The translations under genes were made by a program, and so were the position numbers. A stretch of DNA of 64,000 nucleotides from JAVBRD01 sp031548365 (lineage in GTDB: Bacteria; Bacillota; Clostridia; Christensenellales; UBA1750), in contig JAVBRD010000022.1 in the NCBI GenBank assembly GCA_031548365.1, forward strand, positions 1 through 64,000. Reading direction: 5' to 3'. Of the stretch, positions 15,610 to 24,146 are shown in pieces. A model generated the notes under the pieces. It was given only the letters and a program-made list of their open reading frames with translations. It was not told the origin of the DNA and did not search any database. How positions within the stretch are numbered: position 1 is the stretch's first letter; every line of letters begins with the position of its first letter.

Positions 15610-16641
15610 GTGAAAGTGGTGACAGAGATGCCCGACACTCCCCGCGCGGCGCTTCTAATCAACAGAAACATGGCGCAGCGCGTCTTTGGTCAGGACGCGC
15701 GGAGCGTGCTTGAACCCTATGTGTGTTCCTCCGCGTGGGATGCGCTACCGGAAACGGTGGAAAAAGCGTGGATGATCGAGGCTGCAAAGGGCGCAGACGC
15801 GGTCATCACCTGTTGGGGGACGCCCAAAATTGACGGTGATGTGTTGTCCTCCGCGCAAGGGTTGCGGCTGATCGCGCACGCGGCGGGATCGCCCCGCGCG
15901 GTCGTGACGGATGGCGTGTTCAAGCGTGGCATCAGAGTGTTCACCGCCGCTCCTGTCATCGCGGACGATGTGGCCGAGACGACCGTCGGCCTGCTGATCA
16001 TCGCGCTCAAGCGGCTGACCGCCATGCAGGCAGACGTGCGCTCGGGTATGTGGAAGGACGAAAGGCACCGTGAAGGCCTGTACCGTCTGCGCGGTCTCCG
16101 TGTGGGTGTGATCTCAGCGTCGCTCGTCGGGCGCAAGACGATTGAGTTGTTACGCATGTTTGGGTGCGATATCCTGCTGTATGATCCGTTCGTCACGGCG
16201 GAAGCCGCCGCAGCGCTCGGCGCGAATAAAACGAGTCTTGAAGAGATGTTTGCGACCTGCCGCGCGGTTTGCGTGCACGCGCCCAATCTCCCGGAGACGC
16301 ACCACATGGTGAGCCGCGACCTGCTCTTATCCATGCCTGACCACGCGGTGCTCATCAACAACGCTCGTGGACCCATCGTGGATGAGGGAGCGCTCATCGA
16401 CGTTTTGCAGACCAGGCCAATTTTCGCTTGCCTCGACGTCACCGACCCTGAGCCGCCCGCTGCGGACAACAAGCTCCGCGCGCTTCCTAACGTCATGCTC
16501 ACGCCCCACATGGCGGGGGGTCAAACGATGAACGGCCGCCTTGAGCAAGGGCTTTTCGTAGCGGAGCAAACAGCAGCATTTTTTGAAGGGAAAAAGCTCG
16601 TATACGAAGTGACCGAGGCGATGATGCCCACAATCGCCTGA
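15610..16641 (+). CDS. D-2-hydroxyacid dehydrogenase family protein (phosphoglycerate dehydrogenase-like)
   Basis: A 343-aa NAD-dependent oxidoreductase with the catalytic Arg in LINNARGPIVDE, the Glu in the DVTDPEPP region and the His in LTPHMAGG. The Rossmann turn reads VGVISASLVGRKTIELL, so the usual GxGxxG is degenerate (SASLVG). The GTG start at 15610 is weakly supported; ATG 15628 is an alternative. It is the last gene of the sugar operon before the terminator at 16657. It may reduce or oxidise a 2-keto acid produced by the pathway (inference). Confidence 0.82.
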   Translation: MKVVTEMPDTPRAALLINRNMAQRVFGQDARSVLEPYVCSSAWDALPETVEKAWMIEAAKGADAVITCWGTPKIDGDVLSSAQGLRLIAHAAGSPRAVVTDGVFKRGIRVFTAAPVIADDVAETTVGLLIIALKRLTAMQADVRSGMWKDERHREGLYRLRGLRVGVISASLVGRKTIELLRMFGCDILLYDPFVTAEAAAALGANKTSLEEMFATCRAVCVHAPNLPETHHMVSRDLLLSMPDHAVLINNARGPIVDEGALIDVLQTRPIFACLDVTDPEPPAADNKLRALPNVMLTPHMAGGQTMNGRLEQGLFVAEQTAAFFEGKKLVYEVTEAMMPTIA

Positions 16642-16656
16642 GCCAACGATATTTAA

Positions 16657-16687
16657 GCTCCGCTTAACGTCTGAAAGCGGAGTTTTT
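16657..16687 (+). terminator. Rho-independent terminator of the sugar operon
   Basis: CTCCGCTT pairs with AAAGCGGAG (one-base slip possible), followed by TTTTTT. It lies about 15 bp after the hydroxyacid dehydrogenase stop. Confidence 0.75.
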
Positions 16688-16698
16688 TGTTCAACTCA

Positions 16699-16727
16699 TT
16701 GACAATAATCAACCGATAGTTTATTAT
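16699..16727 (+). promoter_or_regulatory. Strong sigma-A promoter of the ABC exporter operon
   Basis: A consensus TTGACA (16699-16704) and TATTAT (16722-16727) are separated by 17 bp. The surrounding DNA is AT-rich and sits only 12 bp after the preceding terminator. A MarR-family gene encoded downstream may act here, but no copy of its palindrome is seen. Confidence 0.7.
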
Positions 16728-16773
16728 CTCCGCAGAGATGCTGACAAAAAAGGCAGGAGCGGGAGGAACACGC

Positions 16774-18555
16774 GTGATTGTATCGGGGAAAAAGTACACG
16801 CTTTTGCATCTGGTGCTCATTCCCTTCAGATGCGCGCCAATCTCGTCCATTGTGATCGCACTTTTGACTGTTGGCGACATGGCGCTCACGTCTGTCAAGC
16901 TCTTTGCGAGCGCGGCGTTCATCGACGCCGCCATTGCATCCGCGTATGACGGTGACTGGGCGCGCGTTTTTCCGCCGCTCCTCGCGGTGGCGGCCGCCGT
17001 GGCGTATGAGAACGCGCGCGGCTTGATCCGCCAGCTGACCTCCAAGGACATGGAGCTCAGGCTCCGCAGCTCGCTGCGCGCCTCCATCGTTGAAAAGCAG
17101 GCCAAGCTTGATTACCGCCACGTCGAAGACCACGAGACATGGGACCTTATATCACGCGTGGCCAAGGAACCTGAGGTGCGTTTCAGGGACGGTATGTCTC
17201 AAACCCTGAGCGGCGTGTCATTGATCGGCTCCATCGCCTCCATCGTGGTTATCACGGCGGTGTATTCTTGGTGGGTTGCCCTTCTGTTGATCGCGGTGTG
17301 TTCGCCCATGCTGGTCATCGCTGCAAAAGGCGGTAAAAAACAATACGACGCGGAAAAGGATGCCTCGAAGTACTCGCGGCGGCATGAGTACCTCTTTGAG
17401 GTGCTCAATGCCAGAGAGAACGTCGAAGAGCGCGCGCTGTTCGGGTATGTCGAGCGGCTGGTCGCCGAGTTCGCACGCCAGTTTGAAGCGGCCCGCATAA
17501 TTTTTGTGCGCATGCAAGCCATATGGATGGCGCGCTCAAAGGCCGCCAGCGTAGGGTTGGGCGTCGCGCAGACCGTCGTTTTTATCGTGCTGGCCGTTCC
17601 GCTTGCGCAGGGAAAAATGACCGCTGGCGTGATGATCGCTCTCATACAGAGCATCATGCAGATGACCGGCTGGCTCTCGTGGCAGCTCTCGTATCTGGCT
17701 GACCGGCTCGCGAACAACAATGAGTACATGAAGGACCTGACCAAGTTCGCCGCGCTGTCGGAGACGCCGGGAGCGATCCTTGCGCCGGCGCGCGGACAGG
17801 AGCTTCACCGGCTGGAGTTCAGGAACGTTCGCTTCAAATACCCCGGAACGGAACGCTATATCCTCGACGGTTTGAGCTTCGTTATTGAGGGTGGGAAGCA
17901 CTACTCGTTTGTGGGCGCGAACGGCGCGGGGAAAACGACGATTACCAAGCTCATCACCGGTCTTTACAGTGAGTATGAAGGTGAGATTCTCATCAACGGC
18001 GAGGACGTTAAAACCATTTCCAACGAGCGGCTCAAAGGCGCGGCGGTGTGCGTGTTTCAGGACTTCGCGCGCTATCAGATCACCGTTGGCGAGAACGTCG
18101 CGTTGGGCTGCGCGGGATGCGAAGACGAGGACGCGCGTGTAGAGGCGGCCGTTTCATCCGTGGGTCTGAGCGACGCGGTAGCCGCGCTGCCCAAAGGACT
18201 GGATACACCGCTCGGAAAAATCGCCGAGGATGGCCAAGACCTCTCGGGCGGGCAGTGGCAAAGGGTTGCGCTCGCGCGCGCAGTGACGAGTCCCGCGCCC
18301 CTGCGTATCCTCGATGAGCCGACGGCAGCGCTTGACCCCATGGCCGAGAGCGAAGTCTACAGGCAATTTGAACAGATATCAAGGGGCGTGACGACCATCT
18401 TCATCAGTCACAGGCTGGGATCGACGAAACTGGCCGACGAGATCTTCGTCATCGATGGCGGAAAGATCGTGGAGCGTGGCACGCATGAAAGGCTCGCCGC
18501 GAACGGCGCGCTGTACGCGGAGATGTTTGAGAGCCAAAGGAGCTGGTATCAATGA
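16774..18555 (+). CDS. ABC exporter half-transporter (type IV, TMD-NBD), subunit 1
   Basis: About 593 aa: a six-helix transmembrane domain (residues about 20-330) followed by a nucleotide-binding domain with Walker A (GANGAGKTT, about residue 380), Q-loop (CVFQDFARY), signature (LSGGQWQRVALARAV), Walker B (LRILDEPTAALDP) and H-loop (FISHRLG). GTG 16774 is preferred over ATG 16738 because GGGAGG lies 7 bases upstream, and the resulting length equals that of the partner. It overlaps the next half-transporter by 4 bp, so the two form a heterodimer. The substrate is unknown: drug, lipid or peptide. Confidence 0.88.
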   Translation: MIVSGKKYTLLHLVLIPFRCAPISSIVIALLTVGDMALTSVKLFASAAFIDAAIASAYDGDWARVFPPLLAVAAAVAYENARGLIRQLTSKDMELRLRSSLRASIVEKQAKLDYRHVEDHETWDLISRVAKEPEVRFRDGMSQTLSGVSLIGSIASIVVITAVYSWWVALLLIAVCSPMLVIAAKGGKKQYDAEKDASKYSRRHEYLFEVLNARENVEERALFGYVERLVAEFARQFEAARIIFVRMQAIWMARSKAASVGLGVAQTVVFIVLAVPLAQGKMTAGVMIALIQSIMQMTGWLSWQLSYLADRLANNNEYMKDLTKFAALSETPGAILAPARGQELHRLEFRNVRFKYPGTERYILDGLSFVIEGGKHYSFVGANGAGKTTITKLITGLYSEYEGEILINGEDVKTISNERLKGAAVCVFQDFARYQITVGENVALGCAGCEDEDARVEAAVSSVGLSDAVAALPKGLDTPLGKIAEDGQDLSGGQWQRVALARAVTSPAPLRILDEPTAALDPMAESEVYRQFEQISRGVTTIFISHRLGSTKLADEIFVIDGGKIVERGTHERLAANGALYAEMFESQRSWYQ

Positions 18556-20333
18556 GCGGAAAAACGCGGGAGAATAGAACGGAGGCCTCCTTCTGGTCGT
18601 TGCTCTGGCGGCTTACGCCCATGGTGCTTCGCGCGTCGCCGTTCTGGGTGACGCTCAACTTCAGCGTGGGCATCATTCACAGCCTGTCCTACGGTTTTCA
18701 GATCATCGTGACCAGGGCGTTTTTCGACGCCATCGCCGCCGTGGGCGCCGAGACCGGTATTGCGGCCCTTGTTGGGCCTGCCGTCGCTTCCGGCCTTGTG
18801 CTCGTCGCGTCGCAGGTGCTCAACGGCGTGCACAACTTTATGTACATGCCGTTGATGGAAAAGGTCAAGGGAGAGCTGCGCAAAACCATCTCGCGCAAAT
18901 CCTCGCGCATTGAGCCGGTCGAGTTCGAGAATCCCGCTTTTTTGGACGACGTCAACAAGGCCAAGCAGGGCGCGGATTCTGCTATCATGGTGCCGCTTAA
19001 CTTCGCCATGATCTTTATTTTTTATGTTCCTTACTTCGCGGTGTTTGCTGGGTTTTACTATACACTCAAACCCGAACTCGTCCTCTCGCTCGTCATTGTG
19101 TTCATCCCTACGTTCATCATGCAGCTCGTGCGCGGACGCTACTACGCCAAGCTCGAGGAAAAGTCCGCGCCTATCCGCCGCCGATTTGAGTACGCGGAGA
19201 AAGCGATCACCGACCGCGAGTTCTTCAAAGAAACCCGATTACTGGGGGCATTCGGGTTGCTGTTCCGAATGTATGGCGACGCGGTGACGTTGCTCAACGC
19301 GCACACATGGAAAACCGAGAAGAAGACCGTGCTCATTGAGTCCGGCCTGCGCGCGCTTTCGTTGATCGGCTACATGGCCATTCTCGCGATGCTCTTTAAC
19401 TTCCTGCGCGCGGGAGAGATCAGCGTGGGCTCATTCGCGGCGGTATTCGCCTCTATCGGCTCCCTTTTCGGCGTGATGGAGGAGATCGTTGTTCGCCACA
19501 TCGGCGGCATGTCCAACAACCTTGGCAAAATCCGCAATTTCGTGCGCTTCCTCGACATACCCGAGCGGACAGCCGGGAAAGGCAGGCCCGAAGGAGGCGG
19601 CATCGAGTTGCGCGGCGTGACCTTCCGCTATCCCGGCAAAGAAGAGGACACCATTCGCGGAATCAGCTTGACGGTGCGTCCGGGTGAAACCGTGGCCATC
19701 GTGGGCGGGAACGGCGCGGGGAAAACTACGCTCATGCGGCTCATCAGCGGGATTTACCTCCCCCGCGAGGGCGAGATCGCTATTGGCGGCGTCCGCACCG
19801 GCGACATATCGCCTTCGACACTCTACGAAGGGTTTTCGGCCGTTTTTCAGAAGTTTCAGAAGTATCGCATGACGCTCAAGGATAACGTCCTCGTCAGCTC
19901 TGAAAAGGATGGCGACGCCGCGCGCTCACTTGCCCTTGCAGACGTTGATGTCACGAGCGAAAGCTTTCCGGTAGGCCTTGACACCATGCTCAGCCGCGAG
20001 TTCGAAGGCGTGGACATCAGCGGTGGTCAGTGGCAGCGTGTTGCCATCGCGCGCGGCTACCACCGCGATCACACGATCATCCTGCTCGACGAACCGACCG
20101 CCGCCATCGACCCGATTGAGGAGTCAAAAATCTACCGTCAGTTTGCCGACATTTCTCGCGGAAAAACCGCCGTGATCGTCACGCATCGCATGGGTTCCGC
20201 CAAAATTGCAGACCGCATCGTGGTGATGGAGAACGGGCGCATCAATGACATCGGCACGCACGATGAGCTCGTCGCGCGCGGCGGGCTGTACGCGACGATG
20301 TGGGACGCGCAGGCGCAATGGTACGAGGCGTAA
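18552..20333 (+). CDS. ABC exporter half-transporter (type IV, TMD-NBD), subunit 2
   Basis: A 593-aa partner of the preceding gene, with N-terminal membrane helices to about residue 330. Its NBD carries Walker A (GGNGAGKTT, about residue 384), Q-loop (AVFQKFQKY), signature (ISGGQWQRVAIARGY), Walker B (TIILLDEPTAAIDP) and H-loop (VTHRMGS). Both NBDs have a Glu after the Walker B Asp and intact signatures, so neither site is obviously degenerate. It is followed by a terminator and then the MarR gene. Confidence 0.88.
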   Translation: MSGKTRENRTEASFWSLLWRLTPMVLRASPFWVTLNFSVGIIHSLSYGFQIIVTRAFFDAIAAVGAETGIAALVGPAVASGLVLVASQVLNGVHNFMYMPLMEKVKGELRKTISRKSSRIEPVEFENPAFLDDVNKAKQGADSAIMVPLNFAMIFIFYVPYFAVFAGFYYTLKPELVLSLVIVFIPTFIMQLVRGRYYAKLEEKSAPIRRRFEYAEKAITDREFFKETRLLGAFGLLFRMYGDAVTLLNAHTWKTEKKTVLIESGLRALSLIGYMAILAMLFNFLRAGEISVGSFAAVFASIGSLFGVMEEIVVRHIGGMSNNLGKIRNFVRFLDIPERTAGKGRPEGGGIELRGVTFRYPGKEEDTIRGISLTVRPGETVAIVGGNGAGKTTLMRLISGIYLPREGEIAIGGVRTGDISPSTLYEGFSAVFQKFQKYRMTLKDNVLVSSEKDGDAARSLALADVDVTSESFPVGLDTMLSREFEGVDISGGQWQRVAIARGYHRDHTIILLDEPTAAIDPIEESKIYRQFADISRGKTAVIVTHRMGSAKIADRIVVMENGRINDIGTHDELVARGGLYATMWDAQAQWYEA

Positions 20334-20357
20334 CGTAAGTATCACTATGGTGTTTTG

Positions 20358-20391
20358 ATGCTCCGTCCTCTTTACGGGCGGAGCATGTTTT
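20358..20391 (+). terminator. Rho-independent terminator of the ABC exporter operon
   Basis: ATGCTCCG (20358-20365) pairs with CGGAGCAT (20379-20386), then GTTTTT. It ends only 4 bp before the -35 box of the MarR promoter. Confidence 0.7.
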
Positions 20392-20394
20392 TCC

Positions 20395-20423
20395 TTGACA
20401 TAGGTTCTATATAGAACTATACT
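20395..20423 (+). promoter_or_regulatory. Promoter of the marR gene with a perfect palindromic operator in the spacer
   Basis: TTGACA (20395-20400) and TATACT (20418-20423) are separated by 17 bp. The spacer holds the perfect 14-bp palindrome GTTCTATATAGAAC (20404-20417). A MarR dimer binding there would block RNA polymerase, so autorepression is the natural reading. The regulator's gene begins 20 bp downstream. Confidence 0.7.
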
Positions 20424-20442
20424 GAGAGAGGAGGGGAGGAAT

Positions 20443-20877
20443 CTGAAAACATACGGCGGGTTCTACATTTCGCGCGTCAAGCAGCTCGGTGGAAGGTTGT
20501 TCGACAAACTCCTGCGCCAGAGTGGTGTGGATGTGTTCAACGGCGCGCAGGGCAGGATTCTATATGTGCTTTGGGAAAACAGGAATTTAAGCATCACGGA
20601 TGTGTCCAAGCTGACGTCGTTGTCAAAAAATACTTTGACCAGCATGCTCGACCGGATGGAGTGCGACGGGCTGATCCGCCGCGTGCGCGATACGCGCAAC
20701 CGCAGACGGGTTTTCGTCGAGCTCACGGACAAAGTTGTCGCTTATCGCGGTATGTACGAGAAAATTTCGGAGCAGACGAACCAGATTTTTTACAGCGGCT
20801 TTGATGAGGATGAGATTCTGGATTTTGAGGGCAAACTTATGCGCATCATTGAGAATCTGGAAAAAGAAGGGGTATAG
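20443..20877 (+). CDS. MarR-family transcriptional regulator, apparently initiated at CTG
   Basis: A 144-aa winged-helix repressor. The recognition region is SITDVSKLTSLSKNTLTSMLDRMECDGLIRRVRDTRNRRRVFVELTDK, with a C-terminal dimer helix. The first ordinary start in frame (TTG 20497) would remove the first helix (YGGFYISRVKQLGGRLF), which this MarR subgroup normally has. That helix is encoded upstream in frame from CTG 20443, which has AGGAGG eight bases before it and no ATG/GTG/TTG alternative. It probably controls its own gene, the flavin reductase and perhaps the exporter upstream. Confidence 0.82.
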   Translation: MKTYGGFYISRVKQLGGRLFDKLLRQSGVDVFNGAQGRILYVLWENRNLSITDVSKLTSLSKNTLTSMLDRMECDGLIRRVRDTRNRRRVFVELTDKVVAYRGMYEKISEQTNQIFYSGFDEDEILDFEGKLMRIIENLEKEGV

Positions 20878-20879
20878 AC

Positions 20880-21452
20880 GTGGAAAAAGTAAGCGTTCAG
20901 AGGGGCAACCGATTCAGCCCGCAACAGCTTTATGTGTATGGCACATACAAGGAGAACGGCGACCCCAACTTCGGCTTGTTCTGTTGGATCAGTTTCTGCT
21001 GGAACGCCGAACTGCGCGTGATGGCGTGTATCGGCGGGGAGAAGCTGACCAAGGACCGTATCCGCGCGACAGGCGTGTTCTCAGCCAACATCGTCTCGGA
21101 AGACCTTCTCCCGCTCGCGGATTACTTCGGCAATTCCGAGGGGTATTCGGCCAAAAAGATGGAGATTCCCGTTTCGGTCGAAAGGGGAGCGGTGCTCAAC
21201 GTCCCGACACTCACGGACAGCCCGCTGAGCTACGAGCTTGAGGTCGAAAAGACCGTACAGCTGGACGACAGCGAGATATTCATTTGTAAAATCCGCAACG
21301 CCATGGTCGCAAAAGCGCTCGCGGAGGAGAACACATCAACAGAGGACTGTGCAAAAACGATTTCGCCGGTGATGAGTTTCGGCGGACAGCGGTATTGGTC
21401 TGTGCGCCCCGAACTGCTCGGATCGTGGGGCGACTGGAAGGAGCGCAAGTGA
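20880..21452 (+). CDS. Flavin reductase-like (flavoredoxin) FMN-binding protein
   Basis: 190 aa. The split-barrel flavin reductase fold is suggested by QQLYVYGTYKENGDPNFGLFCWISFCWNAELRVMACIGGEKLTKDRI and the later DSEIFICKIRNAMV. It starts with GTG two bases after the marR stop. Flavoredoxin-like proteins bind FMN and reduce flavins or serve in electron transfer. It is likely co-regulated by the upstream MarR protein, which fits a response to a redox-active or electrophilic compound (inference). Confidence 0.75.
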   Translation: MEKVSVQRGNRFSPQQLYVYGTYKENGDPNFGLFCWISFCWNAELRVMACIGGEKLTKDRIRATGVFSANIVSEDLLPLADYFGNSEGYSAKKMEIPVSVERGAVLNVPTLTDSPLSYELEVEKTVQLDDSEIFICKIRNAMVAKALAEENTSTEDCAKTISPVMSFGGQRYWSVRPELLGSWGDWKERK

Positions 21453-22027
21453 TGTCAAGCAGATTTCTCGTTGAGGTTTCGGCGCGTCACGTTCATCTTA
21501 GTCAGGCCGATGTGGAAGCGTTGTTCGGTGAGGGACACAAGCTCACGTATGTGCGTGATTTGTCTCAGCCCGGACAGTTTGTGTGCGAGGAACGCGTCGA
21601 GGTGGTCGGGGCAAAGGGAACCCTGAAAAACGTGGTTGTTCTCGGTCCCGCGCGTCCGGCCTCGCAGGTCGAGGTCTCGCTGACCGATTGCTACGCGCTC
21701 GGTCAGTCTGCGCCGGTGCGGGAGTCGGGTCAGGTTTCCGGGACGCCCGGCATCAGGCTCAGGGGGACGCATGCCGAGGTGGCGCTCAGCGAAGGTCAGA
21801 TCGTGGCTAAACGGCACATCCACATGACGCCGGAGGATGCAGCCGCGCTCCGCGTTGCCGACAAACAGGTTGTGCAGGTGCGCGTTTTCACAGACCGCCC
21901 GCTCACCTTTGGCGATGTCGTTGTTCGCGTCTCGCCCAGTTTCAAGCTCGCCATGCACATCGACACGGACGAAGCCAACGCCGCCGCGATCAGCAGGAAC
22001 GGTTGCGAAGGAGAAATCGTTCTGTAG
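21452..22027 (+). CDS. pduL: Phosphate propanoyltransferase (PduL-type phosphotransacylase)
   Basis: Interconverts acyl-CoA and acyl-phosphate. It has 191 aa with the two zinc-binding HxH motifs in duplicate beta-barrels (RHVHLSQADVEALFG near the N-terminus, KRHIHMTPEDAAALRV near residue 120) and the RPLTFGDVVVRV segment. The ATG shares one base with the preceding stop (TGATG) and has GGAG upstream. No microcompartment shell genes are nearby and no encapsulation peptide is evident, so it is likely a housekeeping phosphotransacylase for acetate or propionate metabolism. Confidence 0.9.
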   Translation: MSSRFLVEVSARHVHLSQADVEALFGEGHKLTYVRDLSQPGQFVCEERVEVVGAKGTLKNVVVLGPARPASQVEVSLTDCYALGQSAPVRESGQVSGTPGIRLRGTHAEVALSEGQIVAKRHIHMTPEDAAALRVADKQVVQVRVFTDRPLTFGDVVVRVSPSFKLAMHIDTDEANAAAISRNGCEGEIVL

Positions 22028-22072
22028 CCGCGTCGCCATCATTCTTGGCTTTTGCGCGGGGCAGTGCTGTGG

Positions 22073-22078
22073 TATAAT
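22073..22078 (+). promoter_or_regulatory. Extended -10 promoter element before the M50 protease-scpAB operon
   Basis: TATAAT preceded by TGG (extended -10), about 33 bases before the ATG at 22111. A weak TTTTGC box lies 17 bp upstream. Confidence 0.5.
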
Positions 22079-22110
22079 GCCGGGGACGATGTACCGCAAA
22101 GGAGCTTGCA

Positions 22111-22791
22111 ATGTTCAGTGCATTTATGGGGGACCCTCTGGCGCTGCTCGCTTACTACGCGTCATTCTTGCCGGCGATCATACTGGCTTTCACGCTTCAT
22201 GAGTTCGGACACGCGCTTGCAGCTGTCGCTTTCGGGGATGAAACACCGCGTGATCAGGGACGCTTGACACTCAACCCAATGGCGCACATCGACCCGGTTG
22301 GGCTGATTTTTATGATCATCATGCGGTTTGGCTGGGCAAAGCCGGTGCAGATACGTCCCGCCAACTTTGGCCACCCAAGGCGAGATGAGATCCTTGTGTC
22401 ACTCGCGGGCGTGACGATGAATTTTCTGACCGCGTTCGCGCTGTACGGCGTTCTGAGCACCATCGGCGGTTACGCGGCATTGAGCGCGGCGGAAACGGTG
22501 AGTGAGCGCTTGGCGGGATGGCTGGTGCAGGTCGTCTCTCAGCTGTATCAAGTCAGCTTGCTGCTGTGCGTGTTTAACCTCATCCCCTGCCCGCCGCTGG
22601 ACGGATGGCAGGTGCTCAAAGCGGTCGTGGGGCCGGCCGCGCTCAAGTTCACCTGGCAGGTGGAGCGGTATGGCTTTATTTTGCTGATTGTGCTGTCCTT
22701 CGTGGGTGCGCTCGGTCTGATTATCGCGGTTGGGACGGGCGTACTCAGCGCAGGGATCGCCAGCTTCTACGGCCTCATGGGGGTGCGCTGA
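22111..22791 (+). CDS. Site-2 protease family membrane zinc metalloprotease (M50)
   Basis: 226 aa with several membrane helices. The zinc motif is HEFGHALAA near residue 30, and the third ligand lies in NLIPCPPLDGWQVL near residue 155. This short, PDZ-less form is the YwhC-like group found next to scpA in Firmicutes. AAAGGAG precedes the ATG. The TGA stop lies one base before the scpA start, so they are probably coupled. The natural substrate is unknown. Confidence 0.88.
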   Translation: MFSAFMGDPLALLAYYASFLPAIILAFTLHEFGHALAAVAFGDETPRDQGRLTLNPMAHIDPVGLIFMIIMRFGWAKPVQIRPANFGHPRRDEILVSLAGVTMNFLTAFALYGVLSTIGGYAALSAAETVSERLAGWLVQVVSQLYQVSLLLCVFNLIPCPPLDGWQVLKAVVGPAALKFTWQVERYGFILLIVLSFVGALGLIIAVGTGVLSAGIASFYGLMGVR

Positions 22792-22792
22792 C

Positions 22793-23536
22793 TTGCCGGT
22801 CGTGTTCCATCTGTCGCAGTTTGACGGCCCGCTCGATCTGCTCCTCGCGCTCATCACGCGTGCGAAGCTTGACATCCACGACGTCATGCTCGCCGAGATC
22901 ACCGACCAGTTTATCGGTATCGTTTTCGCGAGCGATGAGCTGCAGGCGGAAGCCGCGAGCGAGTTTGTCGCGGTGGCAGCGCTGCTGGTGGAGATCAAGA
23001 CGCGTGCGCTCCTCCCACGTCCGCCAAAGACGGAGGATGAAGGAGAGGAATCGCCCGAGGAGATGCTTATACGCAGGCTCGCCGAGTACAAGAGATACAA
23101 GGAAGCGTGCGAGGAGCTGCGTCTTGAGGAGAGCCGCGCGGGTATGCTCAGATTCAAAATGCCGGAAGAGCGCCCCGCACCGATGGAAGAGCTTAACATG
23201 GATGGCGTGACGCTCGCCATTATTCGCGATGCCTTTATGCGGTTGCTCGCGCGCACGTCAGACGACGCTCCAAAGGAGCCGCGCGTGCGGCAGATTGAGC
23301 GTGAAAGGTACACGGTATCCGATGCCGTCACCCGGATATCGCGGTTGTTGCTGGGCGGTCGGACGGCCCGGTTCAATGAACTTTTGGCCGATGCGCCGAC
23401 GCGCGAGGAGATCGTGACGGTTTTTCTCGCGGTGCTGGAACTCATCAAGCTTGCGCGAGTTCGTGTGTTTCAGCGAGAGCCGCTTGGCGAGCTGGAGCTG
23501 AAGGCAGAAGGTGGTGAAGCGGATGGAGGTTCGTGA
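22793..23536 (+). CDS. scpA: Segregation and condensation protein A (kleisin of SMC-ScpAB)
   Basis: Kleisin that bridges the SMC heads during chromosome segregation; about 247 aa. The N-terminal VFHLSQFDGPLDLLLALI is diagnostic, followed by FVAVAALLVEIKTRALLP and the C-terminal winged helix (TREEIVTVFLAVLELIKLARV). No ATG is available at the right place; TTG 22793 or GTG 22802 must be used. It overlaps scpB by 14 bp. Confidence 0.93.
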   Translation: MPVVFHLSQFDGPLDLLLALITRAKLDIHDVMLAEITDQFIGIVFASDELQAEAASEFVAVAALLVEIKTRALLPRPPKTEDEGEESPEEMLIRRLAEYKRYKEACEELRLEESRAGMLRFKMPEERPAPMEELNMDGVTLAIIRDAFMRLLARTSDDAPKEPRVRQIERERYTVSDAVTRISRLLLGGRTARFNELLADAPTREEIVTVFLAVLELIKLARVRVFQREPLGELELKAEGGEADGGS

Positions 23537-24086
23537 GCTTGCCGGCGCGATTGAAGCCGTGTTGTTTGTCGCGGGCGATCCGCTGACGCGGCGCGAACTT
23601 GCCAAGGCTCTGGACGTTCACATGCATGATCTCAACGCGGCCATTGAACAGCTCGAGATGGAGACCGCGCAGCGCGGCGTGCGCGTCGTTTCGTTTGGAG
23701 AAAGTGTTCAGCTTGCCACAAACCCGTCGTTCGCAAGGGCCATCGACGCGGCGTTTGCCGCCGCGCCCCGCCCGCCGCTGACTCAGTCGGCCATTGAGGC
23801 GCTTTCAGTGATCGCTTACCGACAACCTGTAACGCGCGGAGACATCGAGGCTGTGCGCGGCGTCAAAAGCGACTATACAGTGGCGACCCTTCTGCGGCGC
23901 GGACTCATCACCGAGGCGGGGCGAAGAGATACGTTGGGGCGTCCCATGCAGTACGTCACAACGGATTTGTTTCTGCGGCATTTTGGGCTGACTGATATCA
24001 GTGAGCTGCCGCCGTTGCCTGACGAAGAAGCGGCCCCGCTTCTGATTGAGCCGCGCACCGAAACAGATCGGGTCGCGGAGGCGTAA
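23523..24086 (+). CDS. scpB: Segregation and condensation protein B
   Basis: Partner of ScpA in the SMC condensin; 187 aa with two winged helices. Landmarks are AIEAVLFVAGDPLTRRELAKAL, the LSVIAYRQPVTRGDIEAVRGVKSDYTVATLLRRGLI block and GRPMQYVTTDLFLRHFGL, which define the family. ATG 23523 is chosen; GTG codons at 23511 and 23514 also lie in frame. Confidence 0.94.
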   Translation: MEVRELAGAIEAVLFVAGDPLTRRELAKALDVHMHDLNAAIEQLEMETAQRGVRVVSFGESVQLATNPSFARAIDAAFAAAPRPPLTQSAIEALSVIAYRQPVTRGDIEAVRGVKSDYTVATLLRRGLITEAGRRDTLGRPMQYVTTDLFLRHFGLTDISELPPLPDEEAAPLLIEPRTETDRVAEA

Positions 24087-24104
24087 AGCGGCATGACAAG
24101 ACGT

Positions 24105-24140
24105 CCCCCCACATATGTTGGTTTGAACAGATGTGGGGGG
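24105..24140 (+). promoter_or_regulatory. Hairpin sequestering the Shine-Dalgarno of the PRC-barrel gene
   Basis: CCCCCCACAT (24105-24114) pairs perfectly with ATGTGGGGGG (24131-24140). The loop can extend the stem by TGTT/AACA. The G-run in the 3' arm is the only ribosome-binding sequence for the ATG at 24147, six bases away. There is no T-run, so it is not a typical terminator. It is a candidate translational switch or insulator between scpB and the next gene. Confidence 0.6.
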
Positions 24141-24146
24141 ATTGCT

